Assembly: GCF_900119365.1 (NCBI RefSeq)
Contig: NZ_FPJO01000014.1
Span: forward strand, 62,001 to 126,000
Length of the DNA stretch: 64,000 bases
Source of the DNA: Streptomyces atratus
GTDB lineage: Bacteria > Actinomycetota > Actinomycetes > Streptomycetales > Streptomycetaceae
Direction: 5' to 3'
Shown piece after piece: positions 9,647 through 18,628 of this stretch (within the stretch, counting starts at the first letter, position 1; the number at the start of each line of letters is the position of its first letter). The notes under the pieces were generated by a model. It ran no database searches. It was not told the DNA's origin and saw only the letters and a program-made list of their open reading frames with translations. The position numbers and the translations under genes were made by a program.

Positions 9647-10078
9647 TCACTCCAGGCATTGGGCGTTGGCGTCGATCGCGGCCCGCAGATGCTCGGCCAG
9701 GCCCGGCCGCATCGAGTCGTAGAACGCGCGGAACCGCTCGTCGGACACATACATCTCGCCGAGCCCCCGGTGCATCTCGGCGGAGCACTCGTAGAACCAC
9801 TTGCCGATGTGGAGCCGGTGGGCCTCGGCCAGCTCCATCGCCCGCTCGCCGGTGGCCGGCTCCCCGGCCTCCATCAGCGCGTCGTAGGCGGCGCCCCATT
9901 CGGTGACTTCCGCCTGCATCCGCTTCCAGTCGTCCTTGGTGTACCGGGCGGCCCGGCGCTGCGACTCGGCGTACGCGTCGGTTCCGCCCCAGCGGCGTTC
10001 GGCCTCCTCTGCGTGCTCCTCGGGGTCCTTGCCCCCGAAGACTTCGAACTTCTCCTCGGGTGTGAGGTTGATGCCCAT
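9647..10078 (-). other. Internal translation start for the TipAS short form
   Basis: In S. lividans the tipA mRNA also yields TipAS, the ligand-binding domain alone, from an internal ATG at codon 110. Here codon 110 is also ATG (10078), and GGAGG lies eight bases upstream. This would give a 143-residue TipAS that could sequester drug without binding DNA. Confidence 0.7.
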
Positions 10079-10405
10079 CTTCCGTGCCTCCATGGCTGTC
10101 TCGACGGCGTCGGCCATCCTTCGCAGCTCGGCGATCCGGTCGGACAGCAGCCGGTGCCGGCGCCGCAGATGCTCCTGCGGGTCCGCCCGCGGATCGTCGA
10201 GCAGTACCGCGATCTCGTCGAGCGGGAAGCCGAGCTCCCGGTAGAACAGGATCTGCTGGAGCCGGTCGAGATCACCGTCGTCGTAGCGGCGGTGCCCGGA
10301 CCGGCTGCGCCCGCTGGGCGAGAGCAGTCCGATGCCGTCGTAGTGGTGCAGGGTGCGCACCGTGACTCCGGCGAATGAGGCGACCTGTCCCACGGGGTAC
10401 TCCAT
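9647..10405 (-). CDS. tipA: TipAL-type MerR-family multidrug-responsive activator (thiopeptide sensor lacking Cys214)
   Basis: 252 residues, against 253 for Streptomyces lividans TipAL as I recall it. Residues 1-80 are a MerR winged helix-turn-helix (VGQVASFAGVTVRTLHHYD) followed by a dimerisation helix, then the TipAS ligand domain from Met110 (MGINLTPEEKFEVFG). TipAL binds thiostrepton covalently through Cys214 and activates its own promoter. Here Cys207 is kept (FYECSAEMH) but residue 214 is Gly; there is a Cys at 250. ATG at 10405 has GGGAG upstream. The promoter and the internal TipAS start are conserved, so the gene is probably functional with an altered ligand mode. Divergent from a ClC channel gene. 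Confidence 0.93.
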   Translation of the reverse strand: MEYPVGQVASFAGVTVRTLHHYDGIGLLSPSGRSRSGHRRYDDGDLDRLQQILFYRELGFPLDEIAVLLDDPRADPQEHLRRRHRLLSDRIAELRRMADAVETAMEARKMGINLTPEEKFEVFGGKDPEEHAEEAERRWGGTDAYAESQRRAARYTKDDWKRMQAEVTEWGAAYDALMEAGEPATGERAMELAEAHRLHIGKWFYECSAEMHRGLGEMYVSDERFRAFYDSMRPGLAEHLRAAIDANAQCLE

Positions 10406-10442
10406 GACTCCCCCGCTCCCTTCTTCGATCGGGTACCTCCCG

Positions 10443-10473
10443 AGCCTGGGTCCTGACGTGACGTGAGGTGCAA
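10443..10473 (-). promoter_or_regulatory. tipA promoter with TipA operator
   Basis: On the minus strand a -35 TTGCAC (10473-10468) and a -10 CAGGCT (10448-10443) are separated by 19 bases, the long spacer expected of MerR-type promoters. The spacer contains the near-palindrome CCTCACGTCACGTCAGG. It closely matches the S. lividans tipA promoter as I remember it (TTGCAC, 19 bases, CAGCGT). The leader between -10 and ATG is short. Confidence 0.8.
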
Positions 10474-10541
10474 GCCCGAATCGCCGCCACTCCGGCGCCA
10501 TTCGAGGGGTTATATGTCTTTTAGGCCGTTATGGTGAGCCG

Positions 10542-11828
10542 GTGGCCACCGAATCCTCCGTCCTCCCCGGATCCGCTTCCGAACCCACCCCCGTACGACG
10601 GCTGCTGCCCGTCATCGTGCCCGCCCTGGCCGTCGGGATCCTCTCCGCCCTCGTCCTGCTCGGCATCAGCCTGCTCGCGGAGAAGCTCCAGGACGTGCTC
10701 TGGGAGACGCTCCCCGACGCGCTCTCCGTAGGCCGCTACTCCGCGCTCTGGATGATCGTGACGCTCACCGCGAGCGGGCTGGTGGTCGGGCTGCTCATCC
10801 GGGCGGTGCCCGGTCACGCGGGTCCCGATCCGGCGACCACCGGGCTGGTCGATCCGCCGCTGCCGCCGGGCGCGGTCCCGGGGCTGCTGCTCGTCACGGT
10901 CCTCACCCTGGCGGGCGGGATCAGCCTCGGTCCGGAGAACCCGATCACGGCCGCCAACATCGCGCTGGCCTTCTGGCTCGGCCGCCGCCTCCTGCCCGGC
11001 ACGCCGATGGAGCTCTGGCTCTCCCTCGCCGCGGCCGGCACCATCGGGGCGCTCTTCGGCACCCCGGTCGCCGCCGCGCTGATCCTCTCCGAGATCCTCG
11101 CCTCGCGCGCCGGACCGGGCGCGCTCTGGGACCGCCTCTTCGGCCCGCTCGCGGCGGGCACCGCGGGCGCGCTCACCATGACCCTGCTGGCCCATCCCAG
11201 CTTCGACCTGTCGCTGCCGGGCTACACCAACCCGCACTGGGGCGACCTGCTCCCCTCCGTCGTCATCGCGCTCGCCGGGGCGGTGCTCGGGCTGCTGGCG
11301 GTGTACGCGTTCCCGTACGCGCACCGGCTCTTTCGGGCCCTGAAGCACCCCGTCCTGGCGCTGACCGCGGGCGGGCTGCTGCTCGGTCTGCTGGGGGCGC
11401 TGGGCGGCCATCTCACCCTGTTCAAGGGGCTCGACGAGGTGAAGACGCTCGCCGCCGACCCGGAAGGCTGGTCGGCCGGGCAGTTCGCGGTCATGGCCGT
11501 GGTGAAGACGGCCGCGCTGGTGATCGCGGCGAGCTGCGGCTTCCGGGGCGGGCGGATCTTCCCCGCCGTCTTCGTGGGGGTCTCGCTGGGGCTCTGCGCC
11601 CACGCCCTGGTCCCGTCGGTGCCGGTGGCGCTCGCGGTGACCTGCGGGGTGCTGGGAATCCTGCTGGCCATCACCCGGCAGGGCTGGCTGAGCCTGTTCA
11701 CCGCGGCGGTGCTGGTCGGCGACGCGGCCGTGCTCCCGGTGCTCTGCATCGCCTCGCTGCCCGCCTGGCTGCTGGTGACCGGGCGTCCGCAGATGCAACT
11801 GCACGAGGACGGTACGCCGCTGAGATAA
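10542..11828 (+). CDS. ClC-family chloride channel/transporter-like membrane protein
   Basis: 428 residues with ten or more hydrophobic helices. The ClC selectivity motifs are partly kept: GPENP (Glu132 at the gating position of GREGP) and GGRIFPA (the GxFxP motif), but I see no GSGIP motif. It probably moves chloride or another anion. The GTG at 10542 has no convincing ribosome site beyond GGTGAG very close by. It diverges from tipA with 136 bases between starts, so tipA control of this gene is possible. Confidence 0.82.
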   Translation: MATESSVLPGSASEPTPVRRLLPVIVPALAVGILSALVLLGISLLAEKLQDVLWETLPDALSVGRYSALWMIVTLTASGLVVGLLIRAVPGHAGPDPATTGLVDPPLPPGAVPGLLLVTVLTLAGGISLGPENPITAANIALAFWLGRRLLPGTPMELWLSLAAAGTIGALFGTPVAAALILSEILASRAGPGALWDRLFGPLAAGTAGALTMTLLAHPSFDLSLPGYTNPHWGDLLPSVVIALAGAVLGLLAVYAFPYAHRLFRALKHPVLALTAGGLLLGLLGALGGHLTLFKGLDEVKTLAADPEGWSAGQFAVMAVVKTAALVIAASCGFRGGRIFPAVFVGVSLGLCAHALVPSVPVALAVTCGVLGILLAITRQGWLSLFTAAVLVGDAAVLPVLCIASLPAWLLVTGRPQMQLHEDGTPLR

Positions 11829-11915
11829 GAGCGTCCGGCGCGCCGGATGCCCACCCCTTCCGTATCGTCGCATCCGTATGGATTCGTCCCGTCAGGCCCG
11901 TCGGAGGTCTCCGCC

Positions 11916-12539
11916 ATGCCCACGCCCGTCAACGTCGCCGTCATCTACTACTCGTCGACCGGAACCGTCGCCACGATCGCCAAGGCCATGGCGCAGTACG
12001 CCGAGAAGGCCGGCGCCGAGGTACGGCTGCGCAAGGCCGGTGAGCTCGCCCCACAGGCGGCCATCGACTCCAACCCGGCCTGGGCGGCCAACGCGAAGGA
12101 CACCGCCGACATCGCCGAGGCCTCGCCCGACGACATGATCTGGGCGGACGCCGTGATCCTCGGTACGCCGACCCGGTTCGGCAACGTCACCGCCCAGCTC
12201 AAGCAGTTCCTCGACACCCTCGGCGGCCTCTGGCAGGCGGGCCGTCTCGCGGACAAGGTCTACAGCGGCTTCACCTCCACCAGCACCGCCCACGGCGGCC
12301 AGGAGTCCACGCTGCTCGCGCTCTACAACACGATCCACCACTTCGGCGGCATCCTGGTCGCCCCCGGCTACACGGACCCGTCGAAGTTCGTCGACGGCAA
12401 CCCGTACGGCACCTCGCACGTGGCCGGCCAGGGCGACATCCCGGTCGGTGAGCAGACCCTGACCGCCACCCGGGTCCAGGCCGAACGGGTCGTGAAGTTC
12501 ACCCGGGCCATCAAGGACGGCCTCGCCACCGAGAACTGA
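11916..12539 (+). CDS. wrbA: WrbA-type NAD(P)H:quinone oxidoreductase (flavodoxin-like)
   Basis: 207 residues. The FMN phosphate loop is YYSSTGTVATIAKAM, followed by GTPTRFGNVTAQLKQFLD and FTSTSTAHGGQESTLLAL, all WrbA signatures. It reduces quinones by two electrons and protects against redox cycling in the cytoplasm. ATG at 11916 has GGAGG eight bases upstream. It lies 71 bases ahead of the glutamate decarboxylase gene on the same strand. Confidence 0.94.
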   Translation: MPTPVNVAVIYYSSTGTVATIAKAMAQYAEKAGAEVRLRKAGELAPQAAIDSNPAWAANAKDTADIAEASPDDMIWADAVILGTPTRFGNVTAQLKQFLDTLGGLWQAGRLADKVYSGFTSTSTAHGGQESTLLALYNTIHHFGGILVAPGYTDPSKFVDGNPYGTSHVAGQGDIPVGEQTLTATRVQAERVVKFTRAIKDGLATEN

Positions 12540-12610
12540 CGGCACCGCACGCCGACCGGACCCCCACGGGTCCCACAACACCGCCGAGAACCGAGAAGGG
12601 CTGCCCGCCG

Positions 12611-14035
12611 ATGCCTCTCCACAAGGGTTCTTCCCCGAGCACGGAACCGTCCGAAGGGCGCCGCAGGCTCGCCTTCAACCCGTTCTACGGGGAGGCCGAC
12701 CCGGCCGCCGGCATGGAGTCGGCACCGCCCCGGCACCGGCTGCCCGACGGGCCGATGCCGCCGTCGACCGCGTACGGCCTGGTCCACGACGAGTTGATGC
12801 TCGACGGCAACTCACGGCTCAACCTCGCCACCTTCGTCACCACCTGGATGGAGCCCCAGGCCGGGGTGCTGATGGGCGAGTGCCGCGACAAGAACATGAT
12901 CGACAAGGACGAGTACCCACGTACGGCCGAGCTGGAGCGGCGCTGCGTGTCGATGCTCGCCGACCTCTGGAACGCCCCCGATCCCTCGGCGGTCGTGGGC
13001 TGTTCGACGACGGGATCCAGCGAGGCCTGCATGCTCGCGGGGCTGGCGCTGAAGCGCCGCTGGGCGGCCAGGAACGCCGACCGCTATCCGGCGACCGCCC
13101 GGCCGAACCTGGTCATGGGCATCAATGTGCAGGTCTGCTGGGACAAGTTCTGCACCTTCTGGGAGGTCGAGCCGCGGACGGTCCCGATGGAGGGCGACCG
13201 CTTCCACCTCGACCCGCAGGCCGCGGCCGACCTCTGCGACGAGAACACCATCGGCGTCGTCGGCATCCTCGGCTCCACCTTCGACGGTTCGTACGAGCCG
13301 GTCGCGGAGCTGTGCGCGGCGCTGGACGCCCTCCAGGAACGCACCGGTCTCGACATCCCCGTCCACGTGGACGGGGCCTCCGGGGCGATGGTGGCGCCGT
13401 TCCTGGACGAGGACCTGGTGTGGGACTTCCGGCTGCCGAGGGTCTCCTCCATCAACACCTCCGGGCACAAGTACGGCCTGGTCTACCCGGGCGTCGGCTG
13501 GGTGCTGTGGCGCTCGCCCGCCGAGCTGCCCGAGGAGCTGGTGTTCCGGGTCAACTACCTGGGCGGCGACATGCCGACCTTCGCGCTGAACTTCTCGCGG
13601 CCCGGCGCGCAGGTGGTCGCGCAGTACTACACCTTCCTGCGGCTGGGCCGGGAGGGCTACCGGGCCGTTCAGCAGGCGTCCCGGGACGTGGCCCGCGGGC
13701 TCGCGGAGCGGATCGAGGCGATCGGCGACTTCCGGCTCCTCACCCGGGGCGACCAGCTGCCCGTCTTCGCGCTGACGACCGGGCCGGACGTGACGGCGTA
13801 CGACGTCTTCGACGTGTCGCGGCGGTTGCGCGAACAGGGCTGGCGCGTGCCCGCGTACACCTTCCCGGCCAACCGGCAGGACCTGGCGGTGCTCCGGGTG
13901 GTGTGCCGCAACGGATTCTCGTCGGACCTCGCCGAGCTGCTGCTGGAGGACATCGGGCTGATCCTGCCCGACCTGCGCCGCCAGCCGCACCCGCTGAGCC
14001 AGGACCGGCAGCCGACGACGGCCTTCCACCACTGA
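12611..14035 (+). CDS. gadB: Glutamate decarboxylase (PLP-dependent)
   Basis: 474 residues. Converts glutamate to GABA and CO2, consuming a proton. The PLP lysine is Lys287 in the motif NTSGHKYGLVYPG; HVDGASGA holds the cofactor-binding Asp, and VVGCSTTGSSEACML binds the phosphate. The length matches bacterial GadB (about 466). It is not next to a gadC-type antiporter, so a role in GABA metabolism is as likely as acid resistance. Convergent with a PadR gene. Confidence 0.95.
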   Translation: MPLHKGSSPSTEPSEGRRRLAFNPFYGEADPAAGMESAPPRHRLPDGPMPPSTAYGLVHDELMLDGNSRLNLATFVTTWMEPQAGVLMGECRDKNMIDKDEYPRTAELERRCVSMLADLWNAPDPSAVVGCSTTGSSEACMLAGLALKRRWAARNADRYPATARPNLVMGINVQVCWDKFCTFWEVEPRTVPMEGDRFHLDPQAAADLCDENTIGVVGILGSTFDGSYEPVAELCAALDALQERTGLDIPVHVDGASGAMVAPFLDEDLVWDFRLPRVSSINTSGHKYGLVYPGVGWVLWRSPAELPEELVFRVNYLGGDMPTFALNFSRPGAQVVAQYYTFLRLGREGYRAVQQASRDVARGLAERIEAIGDFRLLTRGDQLPVFALTTGPDVTAYDVFDVSRRLREQGWRVPAYTFPANRQDLAVLRVVCRNGFSSDLAELLLEDIGLILPDLRRQPHPLSQDRQPTTAFHH

Positions 14036-14054
14036 GCGGGATCAGCGCCCGCTC
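14034..14054. terminator. Bidirectional hairpin between gadB and the padR-type gene
   Basis: Seven-base perfect stem GAGCGGG / CCCGCTC with a seven-base loop, overlapping the stop codons of both convergent genes. Confidence 0.45.
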
Positions 14055-14694
14055 ACTCGTCGTCGCCGGGGTCCGGCACCCCCGTCGCGTACGGATTGCG
14101 CTGCCCCTCGGCGAGCACACCGACGAAGGGCTCGCCCTCCCCCGCGAAGGTGTACGCCCCGCCCTCGACACGGGCGATCAGCCCGCGCGTCCACTCGGCC
14201 CCGGCGTCCGCCGAGTGGACCCACAGGTTCATGATCTCGCCGATGTGGCCGACCGACTCGGGCCCGGCCTCCGGCACATAGTGCTCGGTGACCGTGGCCC
14301 GCCAGGCCGCGAGACCGGCGACCCGCTCCTTGAGCAGCGCGACCGCCTCGGACCGCTCCAGGTCGACGATGCCGCCGAGGGCCGCCGACAGCACGTCAGG
14401 CTTCTGGTCGTACGAGGTCAGCGCCGCGCGCAGCAGCGTGAAGTACTCCTCGTCGCCGCGCTCGGTGATCTCGTACTCGGTACGGGGCGGGCCGCCCGCC
14501 GTGCTCGGGGCGGTCTCGTGGGCGACCAGCAGCCCTTGCTTCGCCATCTGCTTCAGCGCGTGATAGACCGACCCGGGCTTGGCGTTGGACCACTCGTGCG
14601 CGCCCCAGTACTCCAGGTCGTTGCGGACCTGATAGCCGTGCGCCCGGCCGTGCTGGCGTACGGCGCAGAGGACCAGCAGCCGGATCGCGGACAT
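14053..14694 (-). CDS. PadR-family transcriptional regulator
   Basis: About 213 residues. The N-terminal PadR winged helix is clear (IRLLVLCAVRQHGRAHGYQV, then KPGSVYHALKQMAKQGLL and the wing YEITERGDEEY). A C-terminal helical domain of the PadR-like/Vir type follows. ATG at 14694 has AGAAAGG upstream; a GTG at 14703 is also in frame. The DinB gene 18 bases upstream on the same strand is probably co-transcribed and could be its target. Confidence 0.9.
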   Translation of the reverse strand: MSAIRLLVLCAVRQHGRAHGYQVRNDLEYWGAHEWSNAKPGSVYHALKQMAKQGLLVAHETAPSTAGGPPRTEYEITERGDEEYFTLLRAALTSYDQKPDVLSAALGGIVDLERSEAVALLKERVAGLAAWRATVTEHYVPEAGPESVGHIGEIMNLWVHSADAGAEWTRGLIARVEGGAYTFAGEGEPFVGVLAEGQRNPYATGVPDPGDDE

Positions 14695-14712
14695 CTCACG
14701 CACCCTTTCTAT

Positions 14713-15264
14713 TCAACTTTGATCAGAGTAGCCCCCCGCCTCGGCCACCAGCTCGAACGCGGTCCGGCCGTCCAGGGACTCCCGGATGATGTCGGCGTGC
14801 CCGGCGTGCCGGGCGATCTCCTCGACGAGATGGGCCAGCAGCCACCTCATCGAGACCCGCTCGCCCTTCGGGAACCAGGGCGCGTCCGGCAGCGGGAAGG
14901 TGTCGTCCAGGCTGGGCACCGAGCGGATGAACTCCTCCTCCTCGGCCACGACGCCGTCCCAGAACTTCAGCACCTGCTCCACCGTCTCGTCGCCGACGAG
15001 CCGGAAGCCGTCCGCCCAGGTGCTCTCGTTCCGGACGGTCTCGTTCACCTGCTGCTGGGCCATCCGCAGCCAGTTCAGCTCGACCTCGGCGACATGCTTG
15101 GCCAGTCCGGAGAGGGAGAGCTCACTGGCGCTGGGGCGGCTCGCCGCCTGCTCCTCGGTCAGCCCGATCAGGGAGCGCCGGATCGCGCCGCGCTGGGCCT
15201 CGACGAAGGAGAGGAACATGCCGCGCTCGTCGCCGGGGGCTTCCGAGGGAACGTGAGTGACCAT
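14713..15264 (-). CDS. DinB/DUF664 family protein
   Basis: 183 residues, a four-helix-bundle DinB superfamily protein. The metal-ligand histidines are in LAKHVAEVELNW near residue 57 and in HLVEEIARHAGHADIIRE near the C-terminus. Some relatives are thiol-dependent S-transferases using mycothiol or bacillithiol, but the substrate here is unknown. ATG at 15264 follows AAGGCGG. Upstream of, and probably co-transcribed with, the PadR gene. Confidence 0.88.
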   Translation of the reverse strand: MVTHVPSEAPGDERGMFLSFVEAQRGAIRRSLIGLTEEQAASRPSASELSLSGLAKHVAEVELNWLRMAQQQVNETVRNESTWADGFRLVGDETVEQVLKFWDGVVAEEEEFIRSVPSLDDTFPLPDAPWFPKGERVSMRWLLAHLVEEIARHAGHADIIRESLDGRTAFELVAEAGGYSDQS

Positions 15265-15359
15265 GGTGTCCGCCTTGATGATCCGTGCCGGTTCTTCCTG
15301 ACACCGACCAGGCTACGGACCCTTGAGGTCAACTGCTGTCCGCAACGGGAGACGGGCAG

Positions 15360-16817
15360 TCAGAAGGGGAAAGCCGCCCGGCCGTGCTGGATGGAGATCC
15401 ACTTCCGGGTGGTGAAGGCGTCGACGGTCGCCTCACCGTTCAGCCGGCCGGTCCCGGAGGACTTCTCGCCGCCGAAGGCCACCAGCGGATCGTCCTGGAC
15501 GGTGGAGTCGTTGACGTGGAACATCCCGCTGACCACGCGCCGCGCGAACCGCACCCCGCGTTCGGTGCTGCGGGTGTGCACGGCGCCGCTCAGCCCGTAC
15601 GGGGTGTCGTTGGCGATCCGTACGGCCTCCTCCTCGCCGTCGAAGGTCACCAGCAGCGCCACCGGGCCGAATATCTCCTGGGACAGCAGCGGGGAGTCCT
15701 CGGGGAGCCCGGCGAGCACCGTCGGCTCCACGAGGTTGCCGCGGGTCCGGCCGCGGACGAGCGCGGTGGCCCCTTCGGCGACCGCCTGGTCGACCAGGGC
15801 GGTCAGCGCGTCGGCCTGGAGGGTGTTGATGACCGGGCCGATCCGGGTCTCCGGGTCGCGCGGGTCACCGGTCCTGAGCGCGGCCACCCTGGCGGTGAAC
15901 TTCTCGGTGAACTCCCGCTCGACGCGGCGGTCCACCAGGATGCGGTTGGCGGCCATGCAGACCTGTCCCTGGTACACGAAGCGGCTGAAGACGGCCGCGT
16001 CGACCGCGTAGTCGATGTCCGCGTCGTCCAGCACCACCAGGGCGCTGTTGCCGCTGAGTTCGAGGATCGCCCGCTTGAAGTGCCCGGCCGCGACCGCGCC
16101 GACATGGCGGCCGACCCGGTCCGATCCCGCGAACGAGATCACCTTGGGCACGGGGTGCTCGATGAACGCGTCCCCGATCTCGGCGACATCGGTGATCACG
16201 ACATTGAGCAGCCCGGCGGGCAGTCCGGCGTCCGCGAAGATCTTCGCGATCAGCGTGCCGCCGACGACGGGGGCGTTCTGATTGGGCTTGACGACGACCG
16301 CGTTGCCGAGCGCGAGGGCGGGGGCGACGGACTTCATCGCCACCAGGAAGGGGAAGTTGAAGGGGCTGATCACCCCGATGACACCGACCGGCAGCCGGTA
16401 GAGGCGGTTCTCCTTGGCGTCCGCCAGGGCGGGCAGGATGCTGCCCGGCGGACGCAGCGCCCGGTGGATCGCGTCGCGCAGGAACTCCTCGGCGACACGG
16501 ACCTCGTACTCCGCCTTGACCCGGGTGCCGCCCAGTTCGTCGATGATCGCGTCGACTATGTCGTCGTGCAGTTCCCCGATGATCCGCAGCGCGCGGTCCA
16601 GGACTTCGCGGCGCTCGTAAGGTCCGGTGGCGGCCCAGGAGCGCTGGGCGCGTTCGGCGGCGCGGTAGGCCAGGCCGACCTCCTGCGCGGTCGCGATGGT
16701 GATCGCGGCGAGTTTCTCCCCGTTGTAGGGGTTGAAATCGATGATGTCCCACGAGCCGGTTCCGGTCCGCCACTCACCGTCGATGTATTGGTCGGCCAGC
16801 TCGTAGAAGAAGGACAT
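15360..16817 (-). CDS. Aldehyde dehydrogenase family protein (benzaldehyde/vanillin dehydrogenase-like)
   Basis: 485 residues. The catalytic Cys is in YQGQVCMAANRI, the general-base Glu in LELSGNSALVV, and GVISPFNFPFLVAMKSVAPALALGNA marks the NAD-binding core. The EIFGPVA and AFGGEKSSGTGRLNGE motifs are intact, so the enzyme should be active. The subclass resembles aromatic aldehyde dehydrogenases, but substrate cannot be read from sequence. It stands downstream of the XRE regulator gene on the same strand (53-base gap). Confidence 0.93.
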   Translation of the reverse strand: MSFFYELADQYIDGEWRTGTGSWDIIDFNPYNGEKLAAITIATAQEVGLAYRAAERAQRSWAATGPYERREVLDRALRIIGELHDDIVDAIIDELGGTRVKAEYEVRVAEEFLRDAIHRALRPPGSILPALADAKENRLYRLPVGVIGVISPFNFPFLVAMKSVAPALALGNAVVVKPNQNAPVVGGTLIAKIFADAGLPAGLLNVVITDVAEIGDAFIEHPVPKVISFAGSDRVGRHVGAVAAGHFKRAILELSGNSALVVLDDADIDYAVDAAVFSRFVYQGQVCMAANRILVDRRVEREFTEKFTARVAALRTGDPRDPETRIGPVINTLQADALTALVDQAVAEGATALVRGRTRGNLVEPTVLAGLPEDSPLLSQEIFGPVALLVTFDGEEEAVRIANDTPYGLSGAVHTRSTERGVRFARRVVSGMFHVNDSTVQDDPLVAFGGEKSSGTGRLNGEATVDAFTTRKWISIQHGRAAFPF

Positions 16818-16870
16818 GCGATCCCTTAACTCAGGTGCAGACTCCGTCGAACCGTCATCGTACTGACGAA

Positions 16871-17809
16871 TCAGGTGAGTTGGAGCAGACCACGGAGCAG
16901 ATCGCGGCTCTCCTCGGGCCCCGGGCTGTCCTCGTGCAGTCGCGTCATGGCCTTTTCGTACTGAGCGACTTCTTCGGCCTTGTCCAGATAGAGCGCACTT
17001 GTCAGCTGCTCCAAATAGACGATGTCCGACAGGTCGGATTCCGGGAATCGCAGCATCGTAAAGGAACCGCTCTCTCCGGCATGCCCGCCAAAACTGAAGG
17101 GCATGACCTGGAGAGTGACGTTGGGCTGTTCCGACATTTCGATCAGATGCCGCAATTGCGCGCGCATCACTTCACGGTCGCCGTACGGACGGCGCAGCGC
17201 CGCCTCGTCCAGCACGGCATGGAAATGGGGTGCGCGTTCGGAGACGAGGGCCTTCTGGCGCTCCAGTCGCAGCGCCACGCGGCGGTCGATCTCGACGGCG
17301 GGCGCGGCACCCATGCCCCGGGCGACGACCGCGTGCGCGTAGGCCTCGGTCTGCAACAGGCCGTGGATGAACTGGACTTCGTACACCCGGATGAGTGAGG
17401 CCGCTCCCTCCAGACCGATGTACGTCTGGAACCACCCAGGCAGTACATCTCCGTAACTGTGCCACCAGCCCGCCACATTGGCCTCACGGGCCAGGCCGAG
17501 CAGAGCGTCCCGCTCCGCGTCGTCCGTGACTCCGTAGAGCGTGAGCAGGTCCTCGACGTCCCTGGCCTTGAAGCTCACCCGTCCCAACTCCATGCGGCTG
17601 ATCTTTGATTCGGAGGCCCGGATGGAGTAGCCGGCCGCCTCACGGGTGATGCCGCGCGAGTCACGCAGCCGCCTGAGCTGTGAGCCCAGCAGGATGCGCC
17701 GCACCACCGATCCACTCGACTCGCCTGCCGCCACTGGTCCGGTCCTCCCCATCGCTTCCTGGGCACCGGGGCTCCCCCCTGAACCCCAAGTGCCGGATTC
17801 TGCCATCAA
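16871..17809 (-). CDS. XRE helix-turn-helix regulator with DUF5753 domain
   Basis: 312 residues. Helix-turn-helix at about residues 40-75 (GSQLRRLRDSRGITREAAGY, then SKISRMELGRV). The rest is the DUF5753 ligand/partner domain (WFQTYIGLEGAASLIRVYE, GLLQTEAYA, FTMLRFPE). Streptomyces carries dozens of such regulators, usually paired with a DUF397 protein, as here. ATG at 17809 (a second at 17806). Divergent from an ATPase gene whose upstream region holds a 33-base site repeated upstream of the DUF397 gene, a likely operator for this protein. Confidence 0.92.
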   Translation of the reverse strand: MMAESGTWGSGGSPGAQEAMGRTGPVAAGESSGSVVRRILLGSQLRRLRDSRGITREAAGYSIRASESKISRMELGRVSFKARDVEDLLTLYGVTDDAERDALLGLAREANVAGWWHSYGDVLPGWFQTYIGLEGAASLIRVYEVQFIHGLLQTEAYAHAVVARGMGAAPAVEIDRRVALRLERQKALVSERAPHFHAVLDEAALRRPYGDREVMRAQLRHLIEMSEQPNVTLQVMPFSFGGHAGESGSFTMLRFPESDLSDIVYLEQLTSALYLDKAEEVAQYEKAMTRLHEDSPGPEESRDLLRGLLQLT

Positions 17810-17922
17810 AACGCTTCAGCCCGTACTCATTCGATTACGGAAATGAGAAGCCTTCCAGAAGGCCGCAAAAATACACACAGGAAGAAATGACCAAGAACCG
17901 GCACGGGTTCGGACAGGTCAGG

Positions 17923-17955
17923 CGCGTGCACGTGCATCTGCCCTTGCATCTGCCC
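17923..17955. promoter_or_regulatory. Candidate operator site 1 (XRE/ATPase divergent region)
   Basis: 33 bases holding TGCACGTGCA followed by two copies of TGCATCTGCCC. Its reverse complement matches 18992-19024 at 30 of 33 positions. It ends 105 bases before the ATPase start and lies in the same orientation relative to that gene as site 2 does to the DUF397 gene. Inferred binding site for the adjacent XRE regulator. Confidence 0.6.
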
Positions 17956-18060
17956 AACGCATTGGGAACCATGGGGCTCGCGCACCTGCGTGCTCGTTCG
18001 TGTTGTGCCGCTGTACCCCCCGCAGTACCGATACAGCCGCGAATCCCGGGAGTGCCTCGC

Positions 18061-18579
18061 ATGGGGACGAATGGATCGACGATGCTCGAGCCCTTACGGC
18101 AGGGGCTTCCCCCCATCGATCCCTCAGCCGTCTCCGGATCGGCGACCTGCACCCTGCCCGCCCGCTACGAAGCGGTGGGCGGAGCTCGGCGGTTCACCCG
18201 GACGACGCTGAACGGATGGGGCCTTTCCGAGCGCTTCGACGACGTCGCACTGGTGGTCTCCGAACTCGTCACCAACGCCCTGCGGCACGCCCTGCCCTCG
18301 GACAGCACCGCGCCGGATCCCCAGGATCCGCCCGTACGGCTGCACTTGATGCGCTGGAGCTCGCGCCTGGTGTGCGCCGTGCGCGACCCCAGCCAGGAGA
18401 GCCCGGTCGCCTCCGAGGCACCGGACTGCGCCGAATCCGGGCGCGGTCTCTTCCTCGTGGAGTCCTTCAGCGACTCCTGGGGCTGGCACCCATCGCCGGA
18501 GCCGGAGACCCCGGGCGGCCTGTCGGCGCCGCGCGGCAAGGTGGTCTGGGCGCTGTTCCGGCTCTCCGACGGCGTGTGA
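18061..18579 (+). CDS. Anti-sigma-factor-like ATP-binding protein (HATPase_c, RsbW/SpoIIAB type)
   Basis: 172 residues. N-box VVSELVTNALRHA and G-box ESGRGLFLVESFSDSWGW are typical of the short stand-alone GHKL kinases common in Streptomyces, which bind sigma factors or phosphorylate anti-anti-sigma proteins. ATG at 18061 follows GGGAG with eight-base spacing. It sits between the XRE regulator and the DUF397 gene, a frequent trio in this genus. A partner sigma factor is not encoded here. Confidence 0.9.
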   Translation: MGTNGSTMLEPLRQGLPPIDPSAVSGSATCTLPARYEAVGGARRFTRTTLNGWGLSERFDDVALVVSELVTNALRHALPSDSTAPDPQDPPVRLHLMRWSSRLVCAVRDPSQESPVASEAPDCAESGRGLFLVESFSDSWGWHPSPEPETPGGLSAPRGKVVWALFRLSDGV

Positions 18580-18628
18580 CCCGGCCGGCCGCGACGAGAT
18601 CTCTCGCCTGGACCATGCCGGGCGGGAG

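Noticed and set aside
12880..16011. A 1043-codon plus-strand frame running through gadB and opposite PadR and DinB
   Set aside because: It crosses a terminator hairpin and three genes with clear motifs.
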